Shown: positions 1-9,870, counted from the first letter of the stretch. The stretch: 64,000 nt of DNA from Gordonia sputi NBRC 100414 (GCF_000248055.1 NZ_BAFC01000058.1:1-64000); one strand, 5' to 3'. The notes: generated from the sequence alone by a model not told the origin. Program-made: numbers and translations.

Positions 1-8
1 AGCCACTC

Positions 9-33
9 CGCTGATCGAGCTTGTCGAGATCAC
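9..33 (+). repeat. Dispersed 25-bp repeat, first copy (downstream of asnB)
   Basis: Identical over 25 bp to 56797-56821. It ends at the asnB stop codon, so in this place it may lie in the 3' untranslated part of asnB. The window begins too close by to see flanking structure. Confidence 0.85.
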
Positions 34-1958
34 TACAGCCGCACGGGGTAGCTGTGGTCGGTGATGTTCGGGATGAGCGTCTTCTCGACGAAGATCGCGT
101 GCCAGATCATGAACATCAGGAGCGTCCAGAGGCGTCGGCTGTTCTCGACGGTGCCTGCGCGGTGCTCGTCGAGCATGTCCAGGATCGGCTGCTTGTTCAG
201 CAGGTAGTCGGTCTGCGATTTCTCGATCGTCTCGCGCGCCCAGTCGTACATCTCCGGGCCGGCGAGCCAGTGGCGGATGGGGACGGGGAATCCGAGCTTC
301 TTGCGATGCAGCACGTGCGCCGGGACGATCTGCTCGAGTGCCTTGCGGAGAGCGTATTTGGTGGTGCCATGGCTGATCTTCTCGTCGAACGGCAATGCTT
401 CGGCGACCTTGAAGACCTCGTTGTCCAGGAACGGCACGCGCAGTTCCAGTGAGTTGGCCATCGTCATCTTGTCGGCCTTGACCAGGATGTCGCCGCGCAG
501 CCACGTGTAGAGATCGATGTGCTGCATCCGCGCGACAGGGTCCCAGCCGTCGCTGCGCGCGTAGATGGGTTCGGTGACGTCGGTGTGGGTCCATTCGGGA
601 CGGTAGTCGCGCAGCACGGCGCGCAGCCGGGCGTCGTCGAAGCTCCGTGCGTTCCCGTAGTAGCGCTCTTCGAGTGTCAACGATCCGCGATGCAACAGAC
701 TCTTTCCGCGGGTGCCCTCGGGGATGCGGTCGGAGACCTTGCCCGCGAGGCGTCGAAGCGTGGAGGGCAGGCGGTCGAAGCCCTTCAGGGAGAGGGGCTC
801 CTTGTAGATGGTGTACCCGCCGAAGAGTTCGTCGGCGCCCTCGCCCGAGAGCACCACCTTGACGTGCTCGCGAGCGGTCTGGGCCACGAAGTACAGCGGG
901 ACGAGTGCGGGGTCGGCGACCGGATCGTCGAGGTACCAGATGATCTCCGGGATCGCGGCGATGTACTCCTCGGGGGTGACGGTCCGCACGATGTGCCGGG
1001 CCCCAATGGCGGCCGCAGACTCCGCTGCGACGTCGGCCTCCGAATAGCCTTCGCGCTCGAACGCTGCGGTGAAGGTGATCAGATCGGGGTTGTGCTGGAT
1101 CGCGAGCGCCGCGATGGCCGTCGAATCGATACCGCCGGACAGGAACGATCCGACGGTGACGTCGGCGCGCATGTGCTTGGCGACGGAGTCGGAGAGGACG
1201 TCGGCGATCTCGTCGTAGCGCTTCTGACGTGTGGCGTCGGTGAAGGGCCGGACCGAGAACTGCGGGCTGAAGTAGGGGGTGACCGATGGCGCGCTGCCGG
1301 GACGCACGGTTGCGTACGAACCGGACTCGAGCCGACGGATCGATGAGTGTAGCGACTCGGGCTCTGGAACGTACTGCAGCACGACGTAGTGCTCGAGTGC
1401 GCGCTCGTCGAGGGTGTCGGGAAGGCCGAGGCGCCCGATCAGCTCCAGGAGGCTCTTCTTCTCGCTGCCGAACGCGGTCCCGCCGGGGCCGGTCGCGATG
1501 AACATCGGCTTGATGCCGAACGGATCGCGGGCGAGGAACAGCGAGCGTGTCTCTGTGTCCCAGATCGCGAAGGCGAACATCCCGCGAAGGCGTCGGACGG
1601 CGTCGGGTCCCCAGTGATGGAAGGCCGCGACGATCGCCTCGCCGTCGCCCTCGGTGCGGAACGTCGCGCCTTCGTCCGCGGCGAGCTGCGCGCGGATCTC
1701 GAGGTAGTTGTAGATCTCGCCGTTGAAGACGAGCGCGTACCGGTCGGGGTTCTCCGGCGGTCCCCAGCGCAGTGGCTGATGCGAATGATCGATGTCGATG
1801 ATCGACAGGCGATTGAAGCCGAGCACGATGTCGGCGTCGTTCCACGTGCCGGGCTCGTCCGGACCGCGGTGGCGCATGCAGTGCGAGGCGTTGGCGACGA
1901 GGTCGACGGCACCAGCCGCCGTCTCATCGGAGGTCAGCAGACCGAGCAAGCCACACAC
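33..1958 (-). CDS. asnB: Asparagine synthetase B, glutamine-hydrolysing
   Basis: Makes asparagine from aspartate, ATP and glutamine-derived ammonia in the cytoplasm. The open frame extends upstream to 2096, but I start at the GTG at 1958. This puts the essential glutaminase cysteine at residue 2 (V/M-C-G-L-L-G) and leaves an AAAGAGG ribosome site 8 nt upstream. The product is 641 aa, usual for the family. An N-terminal class II glutamine amidotransferase domain (roughly residues 2-220) is followed by a synthetase domain with the SGGIDST pyrophosphate loop. It is divergent from ctaC, as asnB (Rv2201) and ctaC are in M. tuberculosis, where the asnB paralogue is linked to amidation of peptidoglycan diaminopimelate (that role comes from recalled literature). 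An LtsA/AsnB-type peptidoglycan amidase role is therefore also possible here. Confidence 0.93.
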   Translation of the reverse strand: MCGLLGLLTSDETAAGAVDLVANASHCMRHRGPDEPGTWNDADIVLGFNRLSIIDIDHSHQPLRWGPPENPDRYALVFNGEIYNYLEIRAQLAADEGATFRTEGDGEAIVAAFHHWGPDAVRRLRGMFAFAIWDTETRSLFLARDPFGIKPMFIATGPGGTAFGSEKKSLLELIGRLGLPDTLDERALEHYVVLQYVPEPESLHSSIRRLESGSYATVRPGSAPSVTPYFSPQFSVRPFTDATRQKRYDEIADVLSDSVAKHMRADVTVGSFLSGGIDSTAIAALAIQHNPDLITFTAAFEREGYSEADVAAESAAAIGARHIVRTVTPEEYIAAIPEIIWYLDDPVADPALVPLYFVAQTAREHVKVVLSGEGADELFGGYTIYKEPLSLKGFDRLPSTLRRLAGKVSDRIPEGTRGKSLLHRGSLTLEERYYGNARSFDDARLRAVLRDYRPEWTHTDVTEPIYARSDGWDPVARMQHIDLYTWLRGDILVKADKMTMANSLELRVPFLDNEVFKVAEALPFDEKISHGTTKYALRKALEQIVPAHVLHRKKLGFPVPIRHWLAGPEMYDWARETIEKSQTDYLLNKQPILDMLDEHRAGTVENSRRLWTLLMFMIWHAIFVEKTLIPNITDHSYPVRL

Positions 1959-2317
1959 CAGTAAAGCCTCTTTCGACGTGGAAAACAGGGGCGGCGATGA
2001 CGTCACCGCCGCGGTGACGAGTATGCCGTATGCGGGGTCGGGGCGACCTTCCGGATAGGGCTCGCGGGTCGTCGAAACACGCGGTCGGGAGGGCATTACC
2101 TGGGCCGGAAAACGATTTCGACGCGCGAAGTCACCCCAACCGAAAAAGTTCCCGCGAGTTGGTCTACGCTGCGTAGTACATGGCGCGAAGGCTGCGCTTC
2201 GGTGCCCGCTGCACGGTGACTGTTGCCTGCGGGTTCGATGTCGCCAAGCGTGTCATTGCAGGTCAGGTGGGATGCGACTCGGACGTCTGATCGACGGTTC
2301 CGAGCTGGCAGGAAGGC

Positions 2318-3472
2318 GTGAAATTGGCACACGGTGAACGGCCCCGCGTACGGCGTGCCTCGTCGGCGTCGCGGATGGCCAACCGGGTCGGCCTCAAGCG
2401 GGTCGGAGCTGTCGCGGCGCTTGGCGTCGGCGCACTGTTGATGTCGGGTTGCGACGGACGAACCGCGATGCGGTTCGGCTGGCCGCACGGTGTGACCCCC
2501 GAGGCCACGGACATGGGCAACCTGTGGAGCTGGTCGGTCATCGCGGCACTCGTGATGGGCATCATCGTCTGGGCCCTGATCTTCTGGACGATCACCTTCC
2601 ACCGCTACAAGCCGGGTAAGGGCAAGGACGAGTTCCCTCGCCAGACCGCCTACAACGTGCCGCTCGAGCTGGCATATACGGCCATCCCGTTCGTGATCAT
2701 CGCGGTGCTCTTCTACTTCACCGTCATCGTTCAGACCAACGTCGAGAAGAAGACCGACGATTCGAAGGTCGTCGTCGACGTCACCGCGTTCCAGTGGAAC
2801 TGGAAGTTCGGCTACCGCGACGTCACGTTCGACGACGGTAGTAAGTACAACGGCTTCGTCCGCGACGGTAACCCGTTCGATCTCGAGACCGCGAACACCC
2901 GTCAGATCCACGACGGCGAGACCATCGAGCTTCCGGGCCCCGACGGTGGCCGTAGCAACGACGTGCGTGACTACCTGAAGTTCAACCAGATCGAGACTGT
3001 CGGATCGTCGGCGACGATCCCCGTTCTCGTGCTGCCGACGAGCAAGCGGATCGAGTTCGATCTGGCGTCTGCTGACGTCATCCACTCGTTCTGGGTTCCG
3101 GAGTTCCTTTTCAAGCGCGACGTCATGCCGTTCCCGAAGCAGAACCACACCGACAACCGCTTCCAGATCTCCTCGATCGACCGTGAAGGTGCATTTGTCG
3201 GTCGCTGCGCGGAAATGTGCGGCACGTACCACTCGATGATGAACTTCGAGGTTCGTGCAGTGTCGCCACAGGACTTCGACGCGTACATCAAGTACCGGCA
3301 GGAGAACCCCGGCAAGACGAACGCGCAAGCGCTGCAGCACATCTGCCAGCAGCCCGAGTCGGTTGTGACCGTTCCGTTCGATACGCGTCGGGCCACAGAC
3401 GGGTCCGTCGGAGCGTCCGGTGACGCCGGCAACACGAAGCTTGCGAACTGCACGATCGGAGCACTTCAGTGA
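2318..3472 (+). CDS. ctaC: Cytochrome c oxidase subunit II (aa3 type)
   Basis: CuA-bearing subunit of the aa3 oxidase, which passes electrons from the diheme cytochrome QcrC to subunit I. At 384 aa, the N terminus has a lipobox (LLMSGC), then two transmembrane segments (about residues 70-95 and 118-142), then an outer-face cupredoxin domain. The CuA ligands are visible as C297, E299, C301, H305 and M308 in CAEMCGTYHSMM. The GTG at 2318 has GGAAGG close upstream; ATG at 2374 is an alternative start giving a shorter lipoprotein signal. The end overlaps ctaF by 4 bp (GTGA), so the two are co-translated. Subunit I (ctaD) is not in this window. Confidence 0.96.
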   Translation: MKLAHGERPRVRRASSASRMANRVGLKRVGAVAALGVGALLMSGCDGRTAMRFGWPHGVTPEATDMGNLWSWSVIAALVMGIIVWALIFWTITFHRYKPGKGKDEFPRQTAYNVPLELAYTAIPFVIIAVLFYFTVIVQTNVEKKTDDSKVVVDVTAFQWNWKFGYRDVTFDDGSKYNGFVRDGNPFDLETANTRQIHDGETIELPGPDGGRSNDVRDYLKFNQIETVGSSATIPVLVLPTSKRIEFDLASADVIHSFWVPEFLFKRDVMPFPKQNHTDNRFQISSIDREGAFVGRCAEMCGTYHSMMNFEVRAVSPQDFDAYIKYRQENPGKTNAQALQHICQQPESVVTVPFDTRRATDGSVGASGDAGNTKLANCTIGALQ

Positions 3473-3885
3473 AAATCGAAGCGAGACTCTTCGAGCTGCT
3501 CACGCTCTTCTTCGCAGGTTGCGGTGTCATCTACACGGTGTTGACCGCACTCACTGAGAACGGCGTCGAGTGGGTCGGTGTCACCGGCATGTTCTTCAGC
3601 GCCGGACTGACGTTGATTGCCGGTACCTACTTCCGGTTCGTCTCACGACGCGTCGAGATCCGTCCCGAGGATTACGAGGACGCCGAAATCGAGGACGGCG
3701 CAGGCGAACTCGGCTTCTTCAGCCCGGGTTCGTGGTGGCCGATCGTGATCGCCGCGTGCGCAGCCCTGTTTGCCGTCGCATTCGCCACCGGCAACCTCTG
3801 GCTCGCGATCTTCGCGGCGGCGTGCATCATCGGTGGTGCTGCCGGAATGGTTTTCGAGTACATCGTCGGACCCGAAAAGCACTGA
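3469..3885 (+). CDS. ctaF: Cytochrome c oxidase subunit IV (actinobacterial type)
   Basis: Small membrane subunit typical of actinobacterial aa3 oxidases within the bcc-aa3 supercomplex. It has 138 aa and four hydrophobic stretches, two near the N terminus (about 8-28 and 37-58) and two near the C terminus (about 86-130). An acidic loop (RPEDYEDAEIEDGAGE) lies between the pairs. The GTG start overlaps the ctaC stop (GTGA), which fixes the start. Length and layout match the family. Confidence 0.94.
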   Translation: MKIEARLFELLTLFFAGCGVIYTVLTALTENGVEWVGVTGMFFSAGLTLIAGTYFRFVSRRVEIRPEDYEDAEIEDGAGELGFFSPGSWWPIVIAACAALFAVAFATGNLWLAIFAAACIIGGAAGMVFEYIVGPEKH

Positions 3886-3908
3886 CACACCGACCCATCT
3901 CGCATTCC

Positions 3909-4457
3909 ATGACAGCCGCATCCGACCCTCGGGTGCGGCTTTGTCATACCGCCCACCTCGAGCCGGGGCGGATGCCCCAACTGATGCGCCTACTCGACGC
4001 GGCGTTCGACGGTGACTTCGACAGCACCGACCTCGACCACGCGCTCGGTGGGATGCACGCACTCATCGTCGACGATTCCGACGAACTCATCGGTCACGCC
4101 GCCGTCGTCGCCCGGTCGTTGCTCATCGACGACCAACCACGACGATGCGGTTACGTCGAGGCGGTCGCTGTCGCGCCAACCCATCAACGTCAGGGGCTGG
4201 GAGATGCGCTGATGGCAGCCATCGAAGACGTCATCGACAACGCGTACGACCTCGGCGCGCTCGGTGCCTCGGACGCCGGCAGGCATTTGTACGAGTCGCG
4301 GGGTTGGACCCCGTGGCTGGGCACGCTCGGTGTGCTCAGCCCGGACGGATGGGCGCCGACCCCCGACGACGAGGGGGCGGTTCTGGTTCGCAACGTCGAG
4401 ATTTCCTCAACCACCGCCCGGCTCTCCTGCGATTGGAGAGCCGGGGACGTCTGGTGA
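3909..4457 (+). CDS. Aminoglycoside 2'-N-acetyltransferase family protein, AAC(2')-I type
   Basis: GNAT-fold acetyltransferase of 182 aa. Segments resembling mycobacterial AAC(2')-I enzymes occur along its length: LGGMHALI, RCGYVEAVAV, the acetyl-CoA loop around HQRQGLGDAL, ALGASDAGRHLYESRGW, TPDDEGAVLV, and the terminal CDWRAGDVW. Family members acetylate the 2'-amine of aminoglycosides such as gentamicin and kanamycin B. They are usually intrinsic chromosomal genes in this order and may have another native substrate. ATG 3909 lies 23 bp after ctaF. M. tuberculosis has mmpS3 and Rv2197c at this place instead. The inference to activity is from sequence only. Confidence 0.9.
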   Translation: MTAASDPRVRLCHTAHLEPGRMPQLMRLLDAAFDGDFDSTDLDHALGGMHALIVDDSDELIGHAAVVARSLLIDDQPRRCGYVEAVAVAPTHQRQGLGDALMAAIEDVIDNAYDLGALGASDAGRHLYESRGWTPWLGTLGVLSPDGWAPTPDDEGAVLVRNVEISSTTARLSCDWRAGDVW

Positions 4458-4484
4458 TGCGGCGGTCTGGTGATCCGGCGGTCT
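4450..4484 (+). repeat. Two-copy 16-bp tandem repeat after the acetyltransferase gene
   Basis: The unit TCTGGTGATSCGGCGG occurs twice in tandem and ends with a partial third TCT. It straddles the acetyltransferase stop codon and fills most of the short gap to the convergent PAP2/kinase gene. A perfect 8-bp hairpin (GGCTCTCC / GGAGAGCC, 4420-4442) just before it lies inside the last codons and may help transcription termination. Confidence 0.6.
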
Positions 4485-4513
4485 CGTGGGTGGTGCGGCC
4501 CGCCGCGTAAGGC

Positions 4514-6022
4514 TCAGTCCTCGTCGACGATGCTGTGGCCGTAGACCTTCAGAGTTCTGTACTCGGCGCGAAAACGCGCGGAGGTGTACGACTCGCCGAC
4601 CTCGCCGTCGTGGGCGATGGTGGTGGGTTCGTCGGTGGTGAAGGCAAACTCGGGCACCTGCATCTCGTGGTAGAGCTTCGATCGCTGCAGCAGCCCGGTC
4701 ACGAGGCTCGCCAGTACCCGTAGGGTCGCCAGCCGCTTGCCTGCCTCGAGGAAGCGGACGTCGAGGAGCCCGTCGTCGAGTCTTTCGCGTCGTGCCGGTG
4801 CAAACCCTGCCGAGCCGTACATCGACGTTCCGACGAGGAACAGTGATGTCTTGACGGTCTTACCGTCGATGGTGATCTCGACCGGTGTGGAGTGACGGGC
4901 GACCTGGAGCATCGCCAGTGCACTGGCAGCACCCTTGCCCACGCGGTGCTCCCACTTGGTCCTGGCGCGTACGTAATGGGGGTAGGCACCGATGCTCCCC
5001 GTGTTGAGGATGAGCCGTTCGTCGTTGAGTGTTGCCGCGTCGACGGCGGTCGTGACGCCCGCACTTACCTTGGCGAGCGCTGAATCGACGGTGTCGCACC
5101 CGATGTCGCGTGCGAAGTGGTTGAACGTGCCACCGGGGAAGACGGCGAGCGGGAGGTCGGCCGCGTGCGCCGCTGCCGCGACGGTGGCCACCGTGCCGTC
5201 GCCGCCGCACACCCCGAGCGCGCTGGCTCGTCGAGCTGCGTCACGCGCGACCGACGCGTAGTCGTCATCTGGCCCGAGTTCGATGATCTCGGCGCCCGGC
5301 AGCTCCGCCCGGACGGCCGCAAGCACCTTCTCGCTGTTGCCGTCACCCGACGCCGGGTTACCGAGGACCACCAGTCCCGAACCGTCGACGGGTAGCGGCG
5401 CAGCCTCGGTGGTGGGGGTGGGTGTCGCGATGTTGTGCGGGATGATCGGCGGCGCGATCTTGCCACCGAGCGTGGCTACCGCTGCGCCGATCCCGAACCC
5501 GATGAACACGTCGCCCGGATAGTGCGCTCCGGTGGCGACGCGGGACAGTCCGACAAGGCCTGCGAGTGCAGACATGACCAGGCCCAGTGGCGGGGACTCG
5601 AGCGCCACACCGACGGAAAAGGCTGCGGCACTTGCTGAATGGCCTGACGGCAGAGAGTTCGACGTCGGCTGGTGCGCCGCCCGCCGCACCAGTGGCACGA
5701 CCGACGGTGAGGGTCGCTTGCGTTGCCGGATCCGTTTTGCGCCCTGGTTGGTGACGAGACTGGACACTGCGAGCGACGCGAGCCCGCGGACCGCTGCTCG
5801 CTGCCAGCGAGGGCGCCCGCTGAGTATGAGTCCGGCTCCGATGCCCATCCACAGCTTCGAATAGTCGGCTGCCGCGGTGAGTTTGGGCATCGTCTTATCG
5901 AGCAGCGGGCTCGGTGAACGAGCGATCGCCTGGAAGAGGTTGGCGTCGAGTGTGCCGAGCTCCTTCGTCAGCTGATGTAGTTGGTCTTTGTCGCGATGTC
6001 CGATGTGTCGCACTCGTGTCAT
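4514..6022 (-). CDS. Bifunctional PAP2-type phosphatase / diacylglycerol kinase-family fusion
   Basis: A 502-aa two-domain lipid enzyme. Residues about 30-195 form a PAP2 acid-phosphatase domain with all three motifs: KR-x5-RP (96-103), PSGHS (125-129) and SR-x5-H (160-167), with hydrophobic helices between. Residues about 213-500 form a DAGK/sphingosine-kinase-like catalytic domain with GNPASG and the nucleotide motif GGDGT (273-277). Such fusions occur in actinobacteria and probably act on phosphatidate, diacylglycerol or prenyl-phosphate lipids at the inner membrane; the substrate is not determined here. The gene is convergent with the acetyltransferase, and the qcrB terminator separates it from qcrB. 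Confidence 0.88.
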   Translation of the reverse strand: MTRVRHIGHRDKDQLHQLTKELGTLDANLFQAIARSPSPLLDKTMPKLTAAADYSKLWMGIGAGLILSGRPRWQRAAVRGLASLAVSSLVTNQGAKRIRQRKRPSPSVVPLVRRAAHQPTSNSLPSGHSASAAAFSVGVALESPPLGLVMSALAGLVGLSRVATGAHYPGDVFIGFGIGAAVATLGGKIAPPIIPHNIATPTPTTEAAPLPVDGSGLVVLGNPASGDGNSEKVLAAVRAELPGAEIIELGPDDDYASVARDAARRASALGVCGGDGTVATVAAAAHAADLPLAVFPGGTFNHFARDIGCDTVDSALAKVSAGVTTAVDAATLNDERLILNTGSIGAYPHYVRARTKWEHRVGKGAASALAMLQVARHSTPVEITIDGKTVKTSLFLVGTSMYGSAGFAPARRERLDDGLLDVRFLEAGKRLATLRVLASLVTGLLQRSKLYHEMQVPEFAFTTDEPTTIAHDGEVGESYTSARFRAEYRTLKVYGHSIVDED

Positions 6023-6072
6023 CGTTCAACCGTAGCGGTCGGCGGGGGAGGGGAGTGCTTGTCCCACAACAA

Positions 6073-6110
6073 CACACGGCTGCCGTCGGGAGTGCGACGG
6101 CAGCCGTGTG
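6073..6110 (-). terminator. Intrinsic-type terminator after qcrB
   Basis: A perfect 16-bp inverted repeat (CACACGGCTGCCGTCG and its complement) with a 6-nt loop. It lies 24 bp beyond the qcrB stop and upstream of the PAP2/kinase gene. On the minus strand it is followed by TTGTTGTGG, a modest T-rich tail. It probably ends the ctaE-qcrCAB transcript. Confidence 0.85.
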
Positions 6111-6134
6111 GAGACTGCTGTTTTCGAGAGCTGG

Positions 6135-7748
6135 TCAGTCGAGCGGGTTGCCGCCCTTGGCCTGCAATTCGCGCAGGGCGTCGATCTCTTCGCGTTCCTG
6201 CTCGTGCTCGAACTCGACGTTGCGCTTCTGCTGCTCGGGCGGGTCGGCGACAAGCACCGAACCGGTGCCCGGAGCGCCGGACTGCCCGAGTTTGTTCATT
6301 CGTTTCGGAACCGCAGCGCCCTCGTACGGCAACGGGATCGCGTGACCGTGATCGTCGACCGGGCCGAGCGGCTGGTGGATCTCGATGTACTCGCCCTGAG
6401 GCAGACGCTTGATGATGCCGGTCTCGATGCCGTGCTCGAGCACCGCGCGGTCGCTGCGCTGCAGGCCGATGGCCCACCGGTACGCGATGAAGTAGGCGAT
6501 CGGCGGCACGATGATGAGACCGATACGACCCATCCACGTCGTCGCGTTCAGCGAGATGTGGAACTTCAGGGCGATGATGTCGTTCATACAGCTCAACGTC
6601 AGGATGATGTAGAACGAGAACGCCATCGCGCCGATAGCCGTGCGCACCGGGGTGTCGCGCGGACGCTGCAGCAGGTTGTGGTGAGCGTCGTCGCCGGTGA
6701 ACTTCTTCTCGATCCAGGGGTAGGCGAACATCACGACGAACATGAGCGTGATGATCACGACGACCCAGAAGATCGCGGGAATCGTGTAGTGACCCAGGTA
6801 CAGCTCCCACGCAGGCATCAGACGGGCTAGACCGTCGGTCCACATCATGTAGATGTCGGGCTGAGAACCGGCCGACACGTGTGCGGGGTTGTACGGTCCG
6901 ATCACCCACACCGGGTTGATCTGGAAGATGCCCGCCATGATCGCGAGAATGCCCGCGGTGAACGCGAACATCGCTCCACCCTTGGCGGCGAACACCGGCA
7001 GGATACGGACGCCGACAACGTTCTTCTCAGTGCGTCCCGGGCCGGGGAACTGGGTGTGCTTCTGGTACCACACCAGCGCCAGGTGGGCACCGATCAGAGC
7101 GAGGATGATGCCCGGGAACAGCAGGATGTGCAGCACGTAGAGGCGCGGAATGATGATGTCGCCGGGGAACTGTCCACCGAACAGTGCCCAGTGAATCCAG
7201 GTACCGACCAGCGGGATTCCCAGCACGATGCCGCTCATCGCGGCGCGAACGCCCGTGCCCGAAAGCAGGTCGTCGGGCAGTGAGTAGCCGAAGAAGCCCT
7301 CGAACATCGCCAGGACCAGCAGCAGGCAGCCGATGATCCAGTTGGCCTCACGCGGGCGACGGAACGCGCCGGTGAAGAAGATGCGGGCCATGTGGATGAT
7401 GATCGATGCCGCGAACAGCAGCGCTGCCCAGTGGTGGATCTGGCGTACGAACAGACCGCCGCGCACCTCGAAGGAGATGTTCAGGGTGGTCTCGTACGCG
7501 CGGGTCATCATGACGCCGTTGAGCGGCTGATATGCGCCGTGGTAGGTGACCTCGGACATCGACGGATCGAAGAAGAAGGTCAGGTACACACCGGAGATCA
7601 GCAGGATGACGAAGCTGTAGAGCGCGACCTCACCGAGCATGAACGACCAGTGGGTCGGGAACACCTTGTTGATCTGGCGCCGCATACCCGCGGCGAGGTG
7701 GTACCGGGAATCGACCTCTTCGGCCTGCTTCGCGAGACGATTGCTCAT
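6135..7748 (-). CDS. qcrB: Cytochrome bc1 complex cytochrome b subunit
   Basis: Menaquinol-oxidising core of complex III, 537 aa with about eight or nine transmembrane helices and the two bis-histidine b-haem pairs. Haem-ligand regions are visible at [19 protein letters not shown] and [31 protein letters not shown] helices. The C-terminal tail (about residues 410-537) is long and hydrophilic, as in other actinobacteria. ATG 7748 overlaps the qcrA stop by 4 bp (ATGA). QcrB is the target of the drug Q203 in mycobacteria; this is family knowledge, not something read from the sequence. Confidence 0.97.
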   Translation of the reverse strand: MSNRLAKQAEEVDSRYHLAAGMRRQINKVFPTHWSFMLGEVALYSFVILLISGVYLTFFFDPSMSEVTYHGAYQPLNGVMMTRAYETTLNISFEVRGGLFVRQIHHWAALLFAASIIIHMARIFFTGAFRRPREANWIIGCLLLVLAMFEGFFGYSLPDDLLSGTGVRAAMSGIVLGIPLVGTWIHWALFGGQFPGDIIIPRLYVLHILLFPGIILALIGAHLALVWYQKHTQFPGPGRTEKNVVGVRILPVFAAKGGAMFAFTAGILAIMAGIFQINPVWVIGPYNPAHVSAGSQPDIYMMWTDGLARLMPAWELYLGHYTIPAIFWVVVIITLMFVVMFAYPWIEKKFTGDDAHHNLLQRPRDTPVRTAIGAMAFSFYIILTLSCMNDIIALKFHISLNATTWMGRIGLIIVPPIAYFIAYRWAIGLQRSDRAVLEHGIETGIIKRLPQGEYIEIHQPLGPVDDHGHAIPLPYEGAAVPKRMNKLGQSGAPGTGSVLVADPPEQQKRNVEFEHEQEREEIDALRELQAKGGNPLD

Positions 7749-8905
7749 GACTTGCGCTCCCAGAATGCGGGTCCGACGGGTTCGATGAAGTCGCCTGCGG
7801 CAACCATGTACCCCTGATCATTGACCGTCAGCGGCAGTTGCGCCAGTGCACGCGCGGCCGGACCGAACACCGGCTTGGCGTACTCGAGTGCGTTGAACTG
7901 CGACTGATGGCACGGGCAGAGGATGCGGTTGGTCCGCTGCTCGTACAGCGAGGTCGGGCAACCGAGGTGGCTGCAGACCTTCGTGTAGGCGAAGTAGTCG
8001 CCGTAGTTGAAGCTCTCCTGGCCCTTGCGCTTGATCGCCCGGGCTGCGTCCTCGGGACGCAAGCGGATGAGCATCACGGGGTTGGAGACGTAGCGCAGTC
8101 CCCAGAGCAGCTTCTCGCGCGACTCCTCGGTCTCGCCATATCCATCGGAGACGCGCCACGGGAACACGGTCTCCATGCCGCCTGCGTCGAGGTCCTCGGG
8201 CCGGACCAGGGCCACCTGGTGCGGGTTGCCGGTATCGCGACGAAGGAAGACGGTCTCGTTGGGCTGCGATTTGGGGTTGTAGATCGGCGACCAACCGGTA
8301 TGCCACAGGGGAGCGTCCTCGCGCTTGGCCCACGGGTTCTTGATGAATCCACCCAGGCCTGCGACGACGCCGGTCAGCGCGAGCGCACCGAATGCGAAGA
8401 GGCCGGAGCCGATCAGCATCTTGCGACGGCCGAGCGTCGACTTCGAGCCCGAGTCGACGAGTTCGGCGACGATGGTCTTCTTGTCGACCTCGGTCGATCC
8501 CGGACCGTCGTGACGGTCCTGGACCGCGATCTCGGACGGGATGAACTTCTTCGTGATGAGGACGAGCGCAACGCCGATCGACAGGATCGACAGACCGAAC
8601 GTCACACCGAGCAACGGTGTGTTGAGGGTGTAGCGCCAGTAGTCGGAGGTCCCCGGCAGCGCGAACTCCCAGTGGTTCCACAGGAAGATCACGAAGCAGG
8701 CCAGCGCGGAGATGCCTGCGATGATCAGCCAGACGGCGATCTGGCGTTCTGCGCGCTTCTCGGCCTTCGTGCCCGGCTCAGGAAAGCGCTCACCGCGATG
8801 GATGATCTCGACGCCGTCGAGGTTGGTACCGAGCTTGACCAGTTCATCGTTGGTCATCTGGTCAAGCTCATCAGCGGACGGAGTGTCCTTGTCCGTGGTG
8901 CTCAT
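7745..8905 (-). CDS. qcrA: Cytochrome bc1 complex Rieske iron-sulfur subunit
   Basis: Carries electrons from menaquinol to the diheme cytochrome QcrC. The 386-aa protein has three N-terminal hydrophobic segments (about 55-75, 95-115 and 165-190), as in actinobacterial QcrA. The C-terminal Rieske fold has both cluster motifs, CSHLGC and CPCHQS. The frame opens upstream at 8962, but ATG 8905 ([10 protein letters not shown]) overlaps the qcrC stop as ATGA and is the natural start. The 3' end overlaps qcrB in the same way. Confidence 0.96.
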   Translation of the reverse strand: MSTTDKDTPSADELDQMTNDELVKLGTNLDGVEIIHRGERFPEPGTKAEKRAERQIAVWLIIAGISALACFVIFLWNHWEFALPGTSDYWRYTLNTPLLGVTFGLSILSIGVALVLITKKFIPSEIAVQDRHDGPGSTEVDKKTIVAELVDSGSKSTLGRRKMLIGSGLFAFGALALTGVVAGLGGFIKNPWAKREDAPLWHTGWSPIYNPKSQPNETVFLRRDTGNPHQVALVRPEDLDAGGMETVFPWRVSDGYGETEESREKLLWGLRYVSNPVMLIRLRPEDAARAIKRKGQESFNYGDYFAYTKVCSHLGCPTSLYEQRTNRILCPCHQSQFNALEYAKPVFGPAARALAQLPLTVNDQGYMVAAGDFIEPVGPAFWERKS

Positions 8906-9870
8906 GTTCGTGATCCCATCCACATCGCGGCGGCGACGACCGCCACAACTCCGACAAACCACATCACCATGCCCTCACTGACCGGGCCGAAGCCGCCGAG
9001 GCTCAGTCCGCCCTGGGGCTTGGATTCGGTGACGTACTTGATGAAGCCGATGATGTCCTTCTTCTCGTCCAGCGAGAGCTGGCGATTGGAGAACTTCGGC
9101 ATGTTCTGCGGTCCGGTGAGCATCGCCGTGTAGATCTGCTGTTCCTTGACGTGGTCGAGCGTCGGCGCGTACTTACCCGACGACAGCGCACCGCCGCGTC
9201 CGGTGAAGTTGTGGCACGACGCGCAGTTCAGACGGAACAGTTCGCTACCGCGGCCGAGGTTGTCGCCGCGCAGCGAGTCCTGTGCGAGGACCGGCAGGAC
9301 GACTTCCTTCATCGAACCGTCGGCTTGACGCTGCATGACCTTCTCGGTCTTGCGGGTGCCATCCGGATTCTTCTCGAACAGCGGACGCGGACCGCCACCC
9401 TGCGACTGGATGTAGGCGCCGAGCTGGTCGATCTGCGCGGTGTCGAACTTCGGTGGCTTGCGCTGGGCCTGAGCCTCGCCACGTGCGGCGGGCATACGGC
9501 CGGTGGAAACCTGGAAGTAGACGGCCGCATCGCCTACGCCGATCAGCGAGGGGCCGCGGTCGGCCACACCCTGCAGATTGGCGCCGTGGCAGGTGATGCA
9601 CGAGCTCTCGTAGAGCTTCTTGCCGTCCTGGATCAGAGCGGCGTCGTTGGTATCTGCGACGGCGACCTGGGGCTTGGGCGACAGCAACGACGCGAGAACG
9701 CCTGCCATCATGAGGCCGGCGAGCAGCAGCAGCGCGCCACTGGCGCGGCGGCGCAACTTGCGACGCGAACGAGCCTTCTTCGCGGCGTTCGGCGCCTTGC
9801 TCGAGGTAACTGTGTCGACCTGACCGACGTCGGAAGGGCTATCCGACGGTCCCGGTGGAGATGAACTCAT
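8902..9870 (-). CDS. qcrC: Cytochrome bc1 complex diheme cytochrome c subunit
   Basis: Membrane-anchored diheme c-type cytochrome that bridges complex III directly to CtaC, replacing soluble cytochrome c. It has 322 aa, an N-terminal signal anchor (about residues 45-68), two haem c motifs (CITCH and CASCH) and a C-terminal transmembrane helix ([19 protein letters not shown]). The start chosen is ATG 9870 (MSSSPPGPS), preceded by an AGAGAG ribosome site; the open frame begins upstream at 9948 with a non-conserved Arg-rich stretch. Order ctaE-qcrC-qcrA-qcrB is conserved in the order Mycobacteriales. Confidence 0.95.
   Translation of the reverse strand: MSSSPPGPSDSPSDVGQVDTVTSSKAPNAAKKARSRRKLRRRASGALLLLAGLMMAGVLASLLSPKPQVAVADTNDAALIQDGKKLYESSCITCHGANLQGVADRGPSLIGVGDAAVYFQVSTGRMPAARGEAQAQRKPPKFDTAQIDQLGAYIQSQGGGPRPLFEKNPDGTRKTEKVMQRQADGSMKEVVLPVLAQDSLRGDNLGRGSELFRLNCASCHNFTGRGGALSSGKYAPTLDHVKEQQIYTAMLTGPQNMPKFSNRQLSLDEKKDIIGFIKYVTESKPQGGLSLGGFGPVSEGMVMWFVGVVAVVAAAMWMGSRT

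Noticed and set aside
2096..3340. 414-codon minus-strand open frame
   Set aside because: Antisense to ctaC, whose copper ligands and membrane helices are clear; the translation is a His/Val/Asp-rich shadow typical of high-GC DNA.
3909..4457. Acetyltransferase considered as a recently acquired resistance gene
   Set aside because: No transposase, integrase, repeat-bounded cassette or base-composition break; AAC(2') is normally intrinsic in this order.
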